From the NCBI GenBank assembly GCA_030425395.1, contig JAUIAS010000003.1, forward strand, positions 1-64,000: 64,000 bases of DNA. The letters run 5' to 3'. Made by a program: the position numbers and the translations under genes. Of the stretch, positions 43,919-53,668 are shown piece after piece. Origin of the DNA: Alphaproteobacteria bacterium. GTDB taxonomy: Bacteria; Pseudomonadota; Alphaproteobacteria; Rhodobacterales; Rhodobacteraceae. Position 1 is the stretch's first letter. Every line of letters starts with the position of its first letter. The notes beneath the pieces are model-generated. The model saw only the letters and a program-made list of their open reading frames with translations, did no database searches and had not been told where the DNA came from.

Positions 43919-44722
43919 ATGACATCCAGTGCCAACGAAGTTTCCGATCTGGATGTCGCGCACCGTCTGGCGGACGCCGCCAGACGTGTCATCCTTCCCT
44001 ATTTCCGGGCACAGTCACTTGGCACCGACAACAAGGATGCCGAGGGATTTGATCCCGTGACCGAAGCCGATCGCGCCGCGGAACGGGCGATGCGCGATCT
44101 GCTGGCCGATCTGCGTCCCAATGACGCCATTCTGGGCGAGGAATTTGGCACCCGCCCCGGAACCAGCGGGCGGACATGGGTGCTTGACCCGATCGACGGC
44201 ACGCGCGGGTTCATTTCCGGAACGCCCACTTGGGGCGTTCTGATTGCCCTGTCGGACGAAAGCGGCCCTATCCTCGGAGTGATTGACCAACCCTACATCG
44301 GCGAACGATTCTCTGGCATGGATGGACATGCGGCCATGACCGGGCCGCATGGCGGGTGCACGTTGCACACCAGGTCGCGCCAGACGCTGGCTGAAGCGGT
44401 GTTGTTCACGACATTTCCCGAAGTCGGGAGCAGCCGGGATCGTGCCGGGTTCGAGGCGGTCGCGGGTGAGGTTCAGCTGACCCGCTACGGGATGGATTGC
44501 TACGCCTATGCGCTGCTTGCATCGGGTCAGATTGATATGGTGATCGAGGCGGGCCTGAACGCGTATGACATTCAGGCACCCATCGCCGTGATCGAGGCCG
44601 CGGGCGGCGTCGTGACAAACTGGAGCGGGGGCCCGGCCCATCACGGCGGGCAGGTGCTGGCCGCGTCCAACCCTGATATCCACGCGGCCGCGCTTGGCTT
44701 GCTGGCCCCCTTCGCAGACTGA
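43919..44722 (+). CDS. hisN: Inositol-monophosphatase-type histidinol-phosphatase
   Basis: A 267-residue magnesium-dependent phosphatase of the histidine pathway, converting histidinol phosphate to histidinol. Metal ligands: Glu74 and Glu75 in GEEFG, Asp90 and Asp93 in DPIDGT, and the Asp of AYDIQAP near the end. The FDPVTEADRAAE stretch is typical. GGAGG precedes the ATG. hisC is in this window at 57880, not adjacent. An inositol-monophosphatase function is a possible alternative. Confidence 0.88.
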   Translation: MTSSANEVSDLDVAHRLADAARRVILPYFRAQSLGTDNKDAEGFDPVTEADRAAERAMRDLLADLRPNDAILGEEFGTRPGTSGRTWVLDPIDGTRGFISGTPTWGVLIALSDESGPILGVIDQPYIGERFSGMDGHAAMTGPHGGCTLHTRSRQTLAEAVLFTTFPEVGSSRDRAGFEAVAGEVQLTRYGMDCYAYALLASGQIDMVIEAGLNAYDIQAPIAVIEAAGGVVTNWSGGPAHHGGQVLAASNPDIHAAALGLLAPFAD

Positions 44723-44875
44723 CATCCGCGCGTCGCGTCATGTGTTGCCGCATGCTTGGTCTTGCCAAGCTGCCGGTGACAGGCGACGTTGTGGTGCCGT
44801 CTGACGAGTCCTTTGCTTCTTTTCTGTCGTCTGGCGGGCTTGCACCGAAAAGAAGCCATCAGCTTGGGGCAAGGC

Positions 44876-46231
44876 ATGACCGATCTCATTATTCAGAACG
44901 CAGATACCATCCTGACCATAGATGACGGTGGCGATGGCATGGGCCGTGAATTTCGCGGTGCCAGTGTCCGTGTGCGGGGGAGACGGATTACCGCCGTGGG
45001 TGATCTCACACCGGAAACCGGCGAGGCGGTGATCGACGCGCGCGGCTGTGTCGTGACGCCGGGGTTGGTGAACACCCATCACCACCTTTACCAATCCTTG
45101 ACCCGTGCTGTGCCGGGTGGTCAGGATGCGCTGCTGTTCGGCTGGCTGCGCAGGCTGTATCCCATCTGGTCGCTGTTCGGCCCGGAAGAAATGTTTGTCT
45201 CGGCGCAGACGGGGCTGGCTGAACTGGCGCTGTCGGGCTGCACCATGAGTTCGGACCATCTGTATCTGTTTCCGAACGGATCGCGTCTGGACGATACCAT
45301 TGCCGCCGCGCAGGAGATCGGGTTGCGGTTTCACCCCACGCGCGGAGCGATGAGCATCGGTGAAAGCGACGGGGGCCTGCCGCCCGACGCTCTGGTAGAA
45401 AACGAAGCCGCGATCCTATCCGACATGGTGCGGGTGATCGACACGTTCCATGATGGGTCTGACGGCGCGATGTGCCGGGTCGGTGTGGCCCCGTGTTCGC
45501 CCTTTTCCGTTACCCGCGACCTGATGCGGGATGCGGCGATTCTGGCCCGTGACAAGGGTGTGATGATGCACACGCATCTGGCCGAGAACGACGAAGATAT
45601 CGCCTATTCGCTTGAAAAGTTCGGCTGCCGCCCCGGACAGTATGCCGAGGATCTCGGCTGGACCGGAGACGACGTATGGCATGCCCATTGCGTCAAGCTG
45701 GACGGGCAGGAAATCGACCTGTTCGCGCGCAGCCGCACCGGGGTTGCGCATTGCCCCTGTTCCAATTGCCGCCTTGGGTCAGGCATCGCGCCGCTGCGTG
45801 CCATGCGCGATGCGGGCGTGCCGGTGGGGCTGGGGGTGGACGGATCGGCCAGCAATGACGCGGGGAACCTCGTGGCCGAAGCGCGGCAAGCCATGCTGTT
45901 GCAACGTGTGGCGCGCGGGGCCGACGCCATGAGCGCGCGCGAAGCCCTGCGCATTGCCACCCGTGGCGGAGCCGAGGTTTTGGGGCGTCACGACTGTGGC
46001 CAGATCTCGCCGGGCAAATGCGCCGATATTGCGATCTGGGATACCCGAGGCATCGAAAGCGCCGGAAGCTGGGATCCCGCAGCGTTGCTGCTGGCCGGGC
46101 CAACGCAAGTGCGCGATCTGATCGTGAACGGCCGCGCGGTGGTGCGTGATGGCCAGATGGTCACCGTTGACATGCCTGCGCTGGTGGAACGGCAGAACCG
46201 TCTGGCAAACGCGCTGGCCGAGCGCGCTTAG
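44876..46231 (+). CDS. 8-oxoguanine deaminase (amidohydrolase)
   Basis: A 451-residue zinc amidohydrolase that converts 8-oxoguanine to urate and ammonia. Metal ligands are visible: His68 and His70 in NTHHHLY, then the His of MHTHLAE near residue 234, the His of HAHCVK and the Asp of VGLGVDGSASND. The start is the ATG at 44876 (GGGGCAAGGC upstream). It ends 6 bp before the convergent guanine deaminase gene. It is related to atrazine chlorohydrolase-like (TrzA) enzymes, so the substrate call is not certain. Confidence 0.85.
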   Translation: MTDLIIQNADTILTIDDGGDGMGREFRGASVRVRGRRITAVGDLTPETGEAVIDARGCVVTPGLVNTHHHLYQSLTRAVPGGQDALLFGWLRRLYPIWSLFGPEEMFVSAQTGLAELALSGCTMSSDHLYLFPNGSRLDDTIAAAQEIGLRFHPTRGAMSIGESDGGLPPDALVENEAAILSDMVRVIDTFHDGSDGAMCRVGVAPCSPFSVTRDLMRDAAILARDKGVMMHTHLAENDEDIAYSLEKFGCRPGQYAEDLGWTGDDVWHAHCVKLDGQEIDLFARSRTGVAHCPCSNCRLGSGIAPLRAMRDAGVPVGLGVDGSASNDAGNLVAEARQAMLLQRVARGADAMSAREALRIATRGGAEVLGRHDCGQISPGKCADIAIWDTRGIESAGSWDPAALLLAGPTQVRDLIVNGRAVVRDGQMVTVDMPALVERQNRLANALAERA

Positions 46232-46237
46232 ACGGGA

Positions 46238-47536
46238 TCAGGCTGGCCCCTTGCGGCGTTTGCCCGCGATCCAGACGTCGCCAACCGCGCGGTCATCGCC
46301 CAGCATGATAAGCGCAAACAGCGTTTCAGCGACGCTGTTGGATTGTGCGCAGCGCTGCGCCAACGCCGGGCTGGCCGCAGGATCAAGCGTGATCAGGTCG
46401 GCCTCGGCACCGGCGGCGATCCGCCCGATCCGGCCCGCAAACCCCAAGGCTTCGGCGCTGCCCTCGGTGGCCAGCCACAAAAGCTGGGCGGGATGCAGGG
46501 CCGTGCCGCGCAGCTGGGCCACCTCATAGGCCGCTGCCATGGTGCGCAGCATCGAAAACGAAGACCCGCCGCCGGTGTCTGTTGCCAGACCAATGCGGTG
46601 CCCCTCGGCCTGAAGGCCCGCCATGTCAAAAAGACCGGATCCGATAAAGGTGTTGGAGGTCGGGCAATGGACAAGGGCCGCGCCCACTTCGCGCAACCGG
46701 TCACGCTCCCGTGGTTCAAGGTGGATCGCGTGGCCATAAAGACCGCGGCCACCCAGCAGGCCAAAGGCTTCATAGGTGTCCAGATAATCGCGGGCCTTGG
46801 GAAAGAGCGACCGCACCCATTCGATTTCGTCTGTCTGCTCGCTGAGATGGGTCTGCATCAGGCAGTCGGGATATTCGGCCCACAGCGCCCCCAGCGCGGC
46901 CAGTTGATCCGGCGTGGAGGTTGGCGAGAACCGGGGTGTGATTGCATAGGACAGCCGATCCCGCCCATGCCAGCGTTCCAGCAATCGTTTGCTGTCATCA
47001 TAGGCGCTCTGTGCGCTGTCGCGCAGGTTGTCAGGGGCGTTTCGGTCCATGCAGGTCTTGCCGGTGACGACCCGCTGATTGCGGGCCAGTGCCTCGGAAA
47101 AGAAGGCCTCGACGCTCTCGGGGTGGATCGTGGCAAAGGAACACACCGTGGTCGTTCCAGCATCGGTCGTCAGATCAAGATACCGCGCCGCGATCCGGGC
47201 GGCATAGGTGGCGTCGCCAAACCGGGCTTCTTCGGGGAAGGTGTAGGTATTGAGCCAGTCAATCAGCCGCTTGCCCCAGCTTGCGATCATCGCGGTTTGC
47301 GGAAAATGCACATGGGCATCCACAAATCCCGGACAGATCAGATGGCCGGGGCGATCTATCCGGGGCAGGTCGGTCGCATTGGGCAACAGCGCGTCCAGCG
47401 CGCCCACCGCCTCGATGCGCCCGTCGCGCACGATGACTGCTTCGTTCAGGGTCAGGGCCGCTTCGGGGTCCGAACGAAACGGCGATGCAGAGAACCCCAG
47501 CACTTGCCCGGTAAGAATAAAACTTTGTCCGTCCAC
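46238..47536 (-). CDS. guaD: Guanine deaminase
   Basis: A 432-residue zinc amidohydrolase converting guanine to xanthine and ammonia. Landmarks: PGFVDAHVHFPQT with His75 and His77, then CMDRNAPDNLRD, MQTHLSEQTDE, HAIHLEPRE and CPTSN. AAGGAGG precedes a GTG start at 47536. It is convergent with the 8-oxoguanine deaminase gene. Confidence 0.94.
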   Translation of the reverse strand: MDGQSFILTGQVLGFSASPFRSDPEAALTLNEAVIVRDGRIEAVGALDALLPNATDLPRIDRPGHLICPGFVDAHVHFPQTAMIASWGKRLIDWLNTYTFPEEARFGDATYAARIAARYLDLTTDAGTTTVCSFATIHPESVEAFFSEALARNQRVVTGKTCMDRNAPDNLRDSAQSAYDDSKRLLERWHGRDRLSYAITPRFSPTSTPDQLAALGALWAEYPDCLMQTHLSEQTDEIEWVRSLFPKARDYLDTYEAFGLLGGRGLYGHAIHLEPRERDRLREVGAALVHCPTSNTFIGSGLFDMAGLQAEGHRIGLATDTGGGSSFSMLRTMAAAYEVAQLRGTALHPAQLLWLATEGSAEALGFAGRIGRIAAGAEADLITLDPAASPALAQRCAQSNSVAETLFALIMLGDDRAVGDVWIAGKRRKGPA

Positions 47537-47666
47537 GCGCGGCTGCCTCCTTGATCCTGACGTTGGAACAGACTAGCCCGAAGTCGGGGCGGCGGTAAAT
47601 CGGCCTGCCCGCAGAGACGCGGCGAAGCTGTTTCTTCGAAATGGCGGAAATCGGAGAGATCGTGAC

Positions 47667-49064
47667 ATGAGCCAGGACACCACGACAGACCCCGAAGAAA
47701 CATCGCGCGAGGATGATCGCGCCTATGCGCTGGACCGGCGCAATGTCGTCGCGATTCTGGATGCCGTCGATGCCGAGGACCGCGATCTTCTAATCGACCT
47801 GATGGAGCCGCTGCACGCGGCCGACATCGCCGACCTTCTGGAACAGATCCATGCGTCCGACCGGGTGCGGCTGGTGCGGCTGTATGACCGTGAATTCGAC
47901 GGCGACATCCTGTCCGAACTCGAAGAGGGGGTGCGCGAAGATATTATCGGGATGCTCACGCCTCAGGTTCTGGCCGAGGCGGTGCGCGATCTCGACAGCG
48001 ATGATGTCGTTGACCTTGTCGAAGATCTCGACGCCCCCCAGCAGGCGGCGATCCTCGGGGCGCTGAACGACGCCGACCGGGTCGCGGTGCAGCAATCGCT
48101 GAGCTACCCGGAATATTCCGCCGGGCGTCTGATGCAGCGCGAAGTGGTCATGGCACCGGAGCACTGGACCGTGGGGCAGGCCATCGACCACCTGCGCAGC
48201 AGCGATACCTTGCCCGAACAGTTCTATCACGTTGTTCTGGTCGATCCGCGCCTGCATCCTCTGGGCAATGTCACACTGGGCAAGCTGATGCGGTCGCGGC
48301 GCGACGTGCCGCTGGCCGACATCACCGAAGATGTGTTTCAGGTGATCCCGGTCAATCAGGACGAGGCCGACGTGGCCTATGCGTTCAATCAGTATCACCT
48401 TATTTCCGCGCCCGTGGTCGATGAGGAAGGTCGCCTTGTCGGGATTATCACCATCGACGATGCGATGATCGTGCTGGACGAAGAACACGAGGAAGACATT
48501 CTGCGTCTGGCGGGGGTGAGCGAGGAGGGCAGCCTGTCGGACAATGTTCTGGAAACCGCGCGTCAGCGGTTCCCGTGGTTGGCGGTTAACCTTGTGACGG
48601 CTGTTCTGGCCTCGCTCGTGATCGCGCAGTTCGAGGCGGCGATTGCCCAGCTCGTCGCGCTGGCGGTGCTGATGCCGATCGTGGCGTCAATGGGCGGCAA
48701 TGCGGGCACGCAATCGCTGACCGTGGCGGTGCGGGCGATTGCCACCAAGGATTTGACCGGATCGAATGTCTGGCGGGTTATCCGGCGCGAGGTGATGGTG
48801 GGGCTGCTGAACGGGCTGGCGTTTGCAGTGGTGATGGGCATTGTGGGCGTGGTCTGGTTTGGATCGCCGACACTGGGATATGTGATCGCCGCGGCGATGG
48901 TGATCAATCTCGTGGTCGCGGGGCTTGCGGGCACGGTGATCCCTGTCTTGCTGGAACGTGTCGGCATCGACCCGGCGCTCGCCTCCGGGGCCTTTGTGAC
49001 AACGGTCACGGATGTGGTTGGCTTTCTTGCCTTTCTGGGCCTTGCGGCGGCGGTATTGCTATGA
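47667..49064 (+). CDS. mgtE: MgtE magnesium transporter
   Basis: A 465-residue channel. N-terminal superhelical MgtE domain (about 30-140), two CBS domains (about 145-265) that bind magnesium and close the channel, and five transmembrane helices (about 295-465) with PIVASMGGNAGTQSL, the pore signature. GGAG is upstream of the ATG. The 3' end overlaps the cyclo-ligase ATG by 4 bases. Confidence 0.95.
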   Translation: MSQDTTTDPEETSREDDRAYALDRRNVVAILDAVDAEDRDLLIDLMEPLHAADIADLLEQIHASDRVRLVRLYDREFDGDILSELEEGVREDIIGMLTPQVLAEAVRDLDSDDVVDLVEDLDAPQQAAILGALNDADRVAVQQSLSYPEYSAGRLMQREVVMAPEHWTVGQAIDHLRSSDTLPEQFYHVVLVDPRLHPLGNVTLGKLMRSRRDVPLADITEDVFQVIPVNQDEADVAYAFNQYHLISAPVVDEEGRLVGIITIDDAMIVLDEEHEEDILRLAGVSEEGSLSDNVLETARQRFPWLAVNLVTAVLASLVIAQFEAAIAQLVALAVLMPIVASMGGNAGTQSLTVAVRAIATKDLTGSNVWRVIRREVMVGLLNGLAFAVVMGIVGVVWFGSPTLGYVIAAAMVINLVVAGLAGTVIPVLLERVGIDPALASGAFVTTVTDVVGFLAFLGLAAAVLL

Positions 49065-49633
49065 ACGATCTTTCCGAAATCAAGGCGCAGGCGCGCAAGG
49101 CGGCATTTGCGCGGCGCAAGGTTGCCCATGATGCGTTGGCCGGACGGTCAGCTTCGGCCTGCCTGTCCGAAGTTCTGGCCGGGTATCGTGGCGTGCCGAT
49201 ATCCGCCTATCTGCCGATCCGCACCGAAATAGACCCGCGTCCGGCCATGGCCGAGGCCGCCGCCCACGGACCGGTGGGGGTTCCGGTGATTGACGGAAAC
49301 GGCCTGCCGCTGCGGTTCTTGCGATGGGAGCCGGATTGCGCCTTGGTCGAGGGGCCGTTTGGCGCGATGGTCCCGGCGGAACCGGTGGAATTGGTGCCGG
49401 AAATTGTCATTGTGCCCTTGGTGGCCTTTGATCGTTGGGGAGGTCGGCTGGGTTATGGCGGAGGCTTCTACGACCGAACGCTGGAACGCCTGCGTGCCGC
49501 GCGGGCGACGCTGGCGATCGGTTTTGCCTATAGCGCGCAGGAGGCGGAGGCGTTGCCGCTGGAGCCGACCGATCAGCCGTTGGATCTGATTGTCACCGAA
49601 TCCGGTATCATAGAGCCTCACCCGGTCGGATAG
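49061..49633 (+). CDS. 5-formyltetrahydrofolate cyclo-ligase
   Basis: A 190-residue enzyme that uses ATP to convert 5-formyl-THF to methenyl-THF. The substrate-binding and ATP motif GGRLGYGGGFYDRTLERL is clear, and IVPLVAFDRWG precedes it. Coupled to mgtE by ATGA overlap. In many bacteria this gene neighbours 6S RNA, but I saw no 6S RNA here. Confidence 0.92.
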   Translation: MNDLSEIKAQARKAAFARRKVAHDALAGRSASACLSEVLAGYRGVPISAYLPIRTEIDPRPAMAEAAAHGPVGVPVIDGNGLPLRFLRWEPDCALVEGPFGAMVPAEPVELVPEIVIVPLVAFDRWGGRLGYGGGFYDRTLERLRAARATLAIGFAYSAQEAEALPLEPTDQPLDLIVTESGIIEPHPVG

Positions 49634-49689
49634 GGCCGGAGCAGCCCAAGGGGAGGAGGGGGCGCTGCCCCCTCGCGGCGGGGCCGCTC

Positions 49690-49720
49690 ACCCCCGGGAT
49701 ATTTGCAGCAAGAGAAAAAG
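49690..49720. repeat. Recurrent intergenic element, relative of copies 1 and 3
   Basis: CCCCCGGGATATTTGCAGCA followed by AGAGAAAAAG, preceded by a hairpin GGGGGCGCTGCCCCC near 49660. Same order of parts (G+C hairpin, G-run, ATATTT, A-rich tail) as 32578-32616 and 60222-60262. Confidence 0.55.
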
Positions 49721-49770
49721 CCGGGCGATGCGGCTTGCGCCGATGCGCGCACGGGCCTAGACCGTTGCCC

Positions 49771-50583
49771 ATGAGAATTTTGTTTCTAGGCGATGTAATG
49801 GGCCGGTCGGGCCGGGCAGCGGTGGCGGAGCATCTGCCACGCCTGCGCAAGGAATGGCGGCTGGATTTTGTCGTGGTCAACGGTGAGAACGCGACCTCGG
49901 GGATGGGGCTGAATGCGGACCACGCCAAGGGGTTGCTGGCGGCGGGGGCGGATTGCCTGACCTTGGGGGATCATGCCTTTGATCAGAAGGACATGATGAG
50001 CTTTATCGGTAACGAGGCGCGCATCATCCGGCCCCTGAATTTTGCCAAAGGCGCGCCCGGACGCGGATCGCGGGTGTTCGATGTGCCGGGCGGGCGCAAA
50101 ATCCTTGTTGCCCAGGTCCTGGGGCAGGTGTTCATGAAGCGGCCCTTTGATGACCCGTTTTCGGCGCTCGATGCGGTGCTGCGGGCGCATCCCCGTGGCG
50201 GTATGGTGCAGGCGGCGCTTATCGATGTGCATTGCGAAGCCACCTCCGAGAAGATGGCCATGGGACATTTCTGCGACGGCCGTGCCAGCCTTGTCGTGGG
50301 CACTCATACCCATGTGCCAACCGCGGATGCGATGATCTTGCCCGGCGGCACCGCCTATCTGAGCGACGCGGGTATGTGCGGCGATTATCATTCGGTGATC
50401 GGTATGGAAAAGGCCGAACCCATGCGCCGCTTTGTGACGGGGATGCCCAAGGGACGGTTCACACCCGCGCTGGGCGCGGCGACCCTGTCGGGGGTGTTTG
50501 TCGAAACCGATGACGCGACGGGGGCTGCGAAGGACATCCGCATGGTGCGTGTCGGTGGTGCGTTGCAACCGGCGGAGCCGTAG
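49771..50583 (+). CDS. YmdB-like metallophosphoesterase (TIGR00282)
   Basis: A 270-residue phosphodiesterase with the two-metal site: Asp8 in FLGDVMGRSG, Asn and Glu in VVVNGENATSG, the Asp of GDHAFDQKD, and the His of VGTHTHVPTAD. YmdB homologues hydrolyse 2',3'-cyclic nucleotides and affect RNA turnover and development. The ATG at 49771 has only a weak ribosome binding site. It is followed 3 bp later by the EamA transporter gene. Confidence 0.9.
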   Translation: MRILFLGDVMGRSGRAAVAEHLPRLRKEWRLDFVVVNGENATSGMGLNADHAKGLLAAGADCLTLGDHAFDQKDMMSFIGNEARIIRPLNFAKGAPGRGSRVFDVPGGRKILVAQVLGQVFMKRPFDDPFSALDAVLRAHPRGGMVQAALIDVHCEATSEKMAMGHFCDGRASLVVGTHTHVPTADAMILPGGTAYLSDAGMCGDYHSVIGMEKAEPMRRFVTGMPKGRFTPALGAATLSGVFVETDDATGAAKDIRMVRVGGALQPAEP

Positions 50584-50586
50584 GCG

Positions 50587-51492
50587 ATGGGGCGAGGGGG
50601 ATCTCTGATCCTTTTGCTGGTATTGGGGGCAGGCTGGGGTTTGACCATGCCGCTGACCAAGATCGCGGTCAGCACCGGGCACGGGCATTTCGGTCTGATC
50701 TTTTGGCAGATGGCCATCGGGGCGCTGTGCATGGGCGCGCTGATGGCGGTGCTGGGACGCAGATTGCCGTGGCGGCGCGACGCGCTGCGGGTTTACGTGA
50801 TCATCGCGTTGATCGGGACGCTGTTGCCCAATACCGCCTCTTTGCAGGCGATCGTTCATTTGCCATCCGGGATGACGTCTGTCCTGCTGTCCCTGATTCC
50901 GATGATGGCCTTTCCCATGGCCCTTTTGTTGCGGCTGGAACGGTTCCGGATGCAACGCCTTGTTGGGCTTGGCTGCGGATTGGCCGGGGTTCTGATCCTG
51001 ATAATGCCGGAGGCGGGCCTGCCTGCGCAGGGGGGGACTTGGGTCTGGGTTCTGGTGGCGCTGATCGCGCCTGCGTTCTATGCCTTTGAAGGCAATTTTG
51101 TCGCCCGTTGGGGGACCGCAGGGCTGGATGCGGCGCAGGTATTGTGCGGGGCCTCCATTGTCGGAACGGTGATGAGCCTGCCGCTGGCCGTGTTCTCGGG
51201 GCAATTCATCTGGCCTGCGCAGGGAATGGCGGCCCCTGAATGGGCACAGGTCGCGAGCTCGGTCATCCACGTGGCTGTCTATACGGGCTATGTGTGGCTT
51301 GTGGGCCGCGCCGGGCCGGTGTTTGCGGTTCAGGTCAGCTATCTGGTCACCGGGTTCGGCGTGCTCTGGGCGATGCTTATCCTTGGCGAAAGCTATGCCG
51401 CTCACTTCTGGGTGGCGATGGGGCTTGTTCTGGGCGGTGTTGCTCTTGTCCAGCCGCGCCCGGCCGATCCCGCGCCGGTGGTTCCGGCATGA
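50587..51492 (+). CDS. EamA/DMT-family transporter
   Basis: A 301-residue protein with ten transmembrane helices in two EamA repeats (about 5-135 and 150-285). It starts directly after the phosphoesterase stop (3 bp), so it is in the same operon. Members export amino acids or other metabolites; the substrate is not predictable. Confidence 0.9.
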   Translation: MGRGGSLILLLVLGAGWGLTMPLTKIAVSTGHGHFGLIFWQMAIGALCMGALMAVLGRRLPWRRDALRVYVIIALIGTLLPNTASLQAIVHLPSGMTSVLLSLIPMMAFPMALLLRLERFRMQRLVGLGCGLAGVLILIMPEAGLPAQGGTWVWVLVALIAPAFYAFEGNFVARWGTAGLDAAQVLCGASIVGTVMSLPLAVFSGQFIWPAQGMAAPEWAQVASSVIHVAVYTGYVWLVGRAGPVFAVQVSYLVTGFGVLWAMLILGESYAAHFWVAMGLVLGGVALVQPRPADPAPVVPA

Positions 51493-51598
51493 CGTTCCGG
51501 CCGCGCCGCGCTTGAACTTGGGTCGGCTGACGGTCTATATGGCGCAGCAGCGAAAACTGACACCAAATTCTGATACTGAAACTTGACGGGGACCGACC

Positions 51599-52339
51599 AT
51601 GGCAGGCCATTCAAAATGGGCGAACATCCAGCATCGCAAAGGGCGTCAGGACGCCGTGCGGGCCAAGCTTTTCTCCAAGCTGTCAAAGGAAATCACCATT
51701 GCCGCCAAGATGGGCGATCCCGATCCCGAAAAGAATCCGCGCCTGCGCATGGCGGTGAAGGAAGCGAAATCGCAGTCCATGCCCAAGGACAACATCGAAC
51801 GCGCGATCAAGAAATCCGTGGCCGGTGACGGGGATGAATACGAAGAAATCCGGTACGAGGGCTATGGGCCCAATGGGGTGGCGGTGATTGTCGAGGCAAT
51901 GACCGACAACCGTAACCGGACCGCGTCCAACGTTCGGTCCACCTTTTCCAAAAATGGCGGAAATCTGGGCGAGACAGGGTCCGTGGGGTTCATGTTCGAC
52001 CGCAAGGGCGAGATCACGTATCCGGCGTCAGTGGGCGACGCTGACACCGTCATGATGGCGGCGATCGAAGCGGGGGCTGAAGACGTTGAAAGCAGCGAGG
52101 ACGGTCATGTGATCTGGTGTGCTGACACTGATCTGAACGATGTGTCAAACGCGCTTGAGGCGGAGTTGGGCGAAACCGAGAGCACCAAGCTGGTGTGGAA
52201 GCCCACGACAACGACCGAACTGGATCTTGAGGGCATGGAAAAGCTGATGAAGCTGATCGACGCACTCGAAGATGACGACGATGTGCAGCGTGTGACCACC
52301 AACTTTGAAGCCTCGGACGAGGTGATGGCGCAACTTTGA
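51599..52339 (+). CDS. yebC: YebC/PmpR-family translational/transcriptional regulator
   Basis: A 246-residue protein of the TACO1/YebC family: [19 protein letters not shown] start, then [20 protein letters not shown]-like text and [20 protein letters not shown]. YebC assists translation of proline-rich sequences and, in some species, represses genes. It ends before a bidirectional terminator. Confidence 0.96.
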   Translation: MAGHSKWANIQHRKGRQDAVRAKLFSKLSKEITIAAKMGDPDPEKNPRLRMAVKEAKSQSMPKDNIERAIKKSVAGDGDEYEEIRYEGYGPNGVAVIVEAMTDNRNRTASNVRSTFSKNGGNLGETGSVGFMFDRKGEITYPASVGDADTVMMAAIEAGAEDVESSEDGHVIWCADTDLNDVSNALEAELGETESTKLVWKPTTTTELDLEGMEKLMKLIDALEDDDDVQRVTTNFEASDEVMAQL

Positions 52340-52379
52340 TCCCAACCCGCCGCGTTGCGGGTCATTCCTGAGATTTTTG

Positions 52380-52412
52380 AAAACGCGCGCCCGACAACGG
52401 CGCGCGTTTTTG
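52380..52412. terminator. Bidirectional terminator between yebC and the 87-aa gene
   Basis: AAAACGCGCGCC pairs with GGCGCGCGTTTTT around a 7-base loop; A-run and T-run on the two flanks suit both strands. Confidence 0.85.
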
Positions 52413-52427
52413 TGTCAGCAGATGCGC

Positions 52428-52691
52428 CTATCCGCCAACATACGGTGCCGCCTGCGCGCGCGGGCGGTAGAAAACCTTTTGGTTGTGCAGCCGTCCCATG
52501 AGTTCGTGCGTCTCTGACAGGGATTGATTGATCCGGTCGAGTTCGGCCGCGGCATCCGCGCTGCCGTCGCCTTCTTCGGCCAGAAGGTGCAACCGCTTGA
52601 GAGACAGGTCCGTTTTGCGGGTCTGAAGCGCGGATTCGATCAGATCAAGATCCTCAAGACCCAGATCAAAGCGTGTGTTGTATGCTGGCAT
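52428..52691 (-). CDS. Small conserved protein (87 aa)
   Basis: An 87-residue acidic, helical protein with heptad-like Leu spacing (DLGLEDLDLIESALQTRKTDL, then AAAELDRINQSLSETHELMGRLHNQ). No signal peptide, no membrane helix. It reads like a small conserved protein I associate with this group; the function is unknown. It faces yebC convergently across a shared terminator. Confidence 0.65.
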   Translation of the reverse strand: MPAYNTRFDLGLEDLDLIESALQTRKTDLSLKRLHLLAEEGDGSADAAAELDRINQSLSETHELMGRLHNQKVFYRPRAQAAPYVGG

Positions 52692-52824
52692 GTGGCCCCC
52701 GATGTGCTGGTGGGTTTCCGATAGGAGATACCCTTAAACCGGCATATAGCGCCTATTTTGCGACATGGCCAGTGGTCGGGCGCAAAACTATTTCTTTTTC
52801 GGAATGTATGCTTTGGAACACCGC

Positions 52825-52849
52825 AAACCGCCCAAAAAACGGGCGGTTT
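52825..52849 (-). terminator. Hairpin downstream of ygfZ
   Basis: AAACCGCCC pairs with GGGCGGTTT around AAAAAAC. It follows the ygfZ stop by about 7 bases. The T-rich loop rather than a tail is unusual, so termination is likely but not certain. Confidence 0.55.
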
Positions 52850-52855
52850 TAGGGG

Positions 52856-53599
52856 TCAAAGGCGGGTTTCCAGCGTCACAACGGCGTCACCGGCCTTCAT
52901 GTCGTCCCCGGCGCGGTCAAAGCGCAGATAGGCAAGCGCCCGGTCCCCGGAGCGGGTGTGCAGAGTGCCCGCCACCTTGCCGTCGGCGGTGATCTCGGTC
53001 CCAGATTCGGCAGGGCCTTCGACACGCACCCGTGCCAGCCCCTTGCGCAGTTCCGTCTTGTGTTTCATGCGCGCGGTCACTTCCTGACCCACATAGCAGC
53101 CCTTGCGGAAGTCGACGCCGTTCAGGCGTTCAAAGCCGGTCTCGAGGATAAACGTATCCGGGGTGAGTTCCTGTCCGGTTTCGGGAATGCCAAGCGCCAC
53201 ACGCAGGGCGTTCCAGTCGCTGCCGTCGTCGGATTCGTCTGCGTCGCCATAGGCACGCCAGCCCATCGCCGGATCGCGCGGATCGACAACGGCGCCTTTT
53301 GGCGCGGGGCCAGTGCCGCGTTGGAGATGCAGGTCGGTTTGCTCGATGGTGACCTGGGCGCGCAGCTTGTACATGCTGAGCCGTTTGAACAGCATATCCG
53401 CCAGATCAGCGGCCACATCCACAAGCACATCAGGCCCGTCGGGCACCAGAAAGAAATCGGCGATGAGCTTGCCCTGCGGCGTCAGCATTGCGGTATAGAC
53501 CGCTCCTTCGTCGAGACGCGCGACATCGTTGGTCACAAGCCCTTGCAGAAAATCGCGGGTGTCTGGCCCGCTCAGGCGAAGAATTCGGCGGCTGGTCAT
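52856..53599 (-). CDS. ygfZ: Folate-binding protein YgfZ (iron-sulfur maturation)
   Basis: A 247-residue protein of the glycine-cleavage T family. It has the diagnostic KGCYVGQE (166-173) with Cys168. YgfZ uses folate to support iron-sulfur enzymes such as MiaB under oxidative stress. Landmarks also include FLQGLVTNDV at the N-terminus. Divergent from the small glycosyltransferase gene, with 69 bp between. Confidence 0.92.
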   Translation of the reverse strand: MTSRRILRLSGPDTRDFLQGLVTNDVARLDEGAVYTAMLTPQGKLIADFFLVPDGPDVLVDVAADLADMLFKRLSMYKLRAQVTIEQTDLHLQRGTGPAPKGAVVDPRDPAMGWRAYGDADESDDGSDWNALRVALGIPETGQELTPDTFILETGFERLNGVDFRKGCYVGQEVTARMKHKTELRKGLARVRVEGPAESGTEITADGKVAGTLHTRSGDRALAYLRFDRAGDDMKAGDAVVTLETRL

Positions 53600-53668
53600 G
53601 TTGCATCCCCGTTGCTATCAGCAGTGCACCATATAGGCGGCATTGGCGGACGCAACAGGGGGCAGAGG

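Noticed and set aside
49634-49770. 6S RNA next to 5-formyl-THF cyclo-ligase
   Set aside because: The gap after the gene is too short and holds the recurrent repeat instead.
49786-51405. Long antisense frame opposite the phosphoesterase and EamA genes
   Set aside because: Same reason: a shadow of two identified genes, with low-complexity Arg/His/Pro composition.
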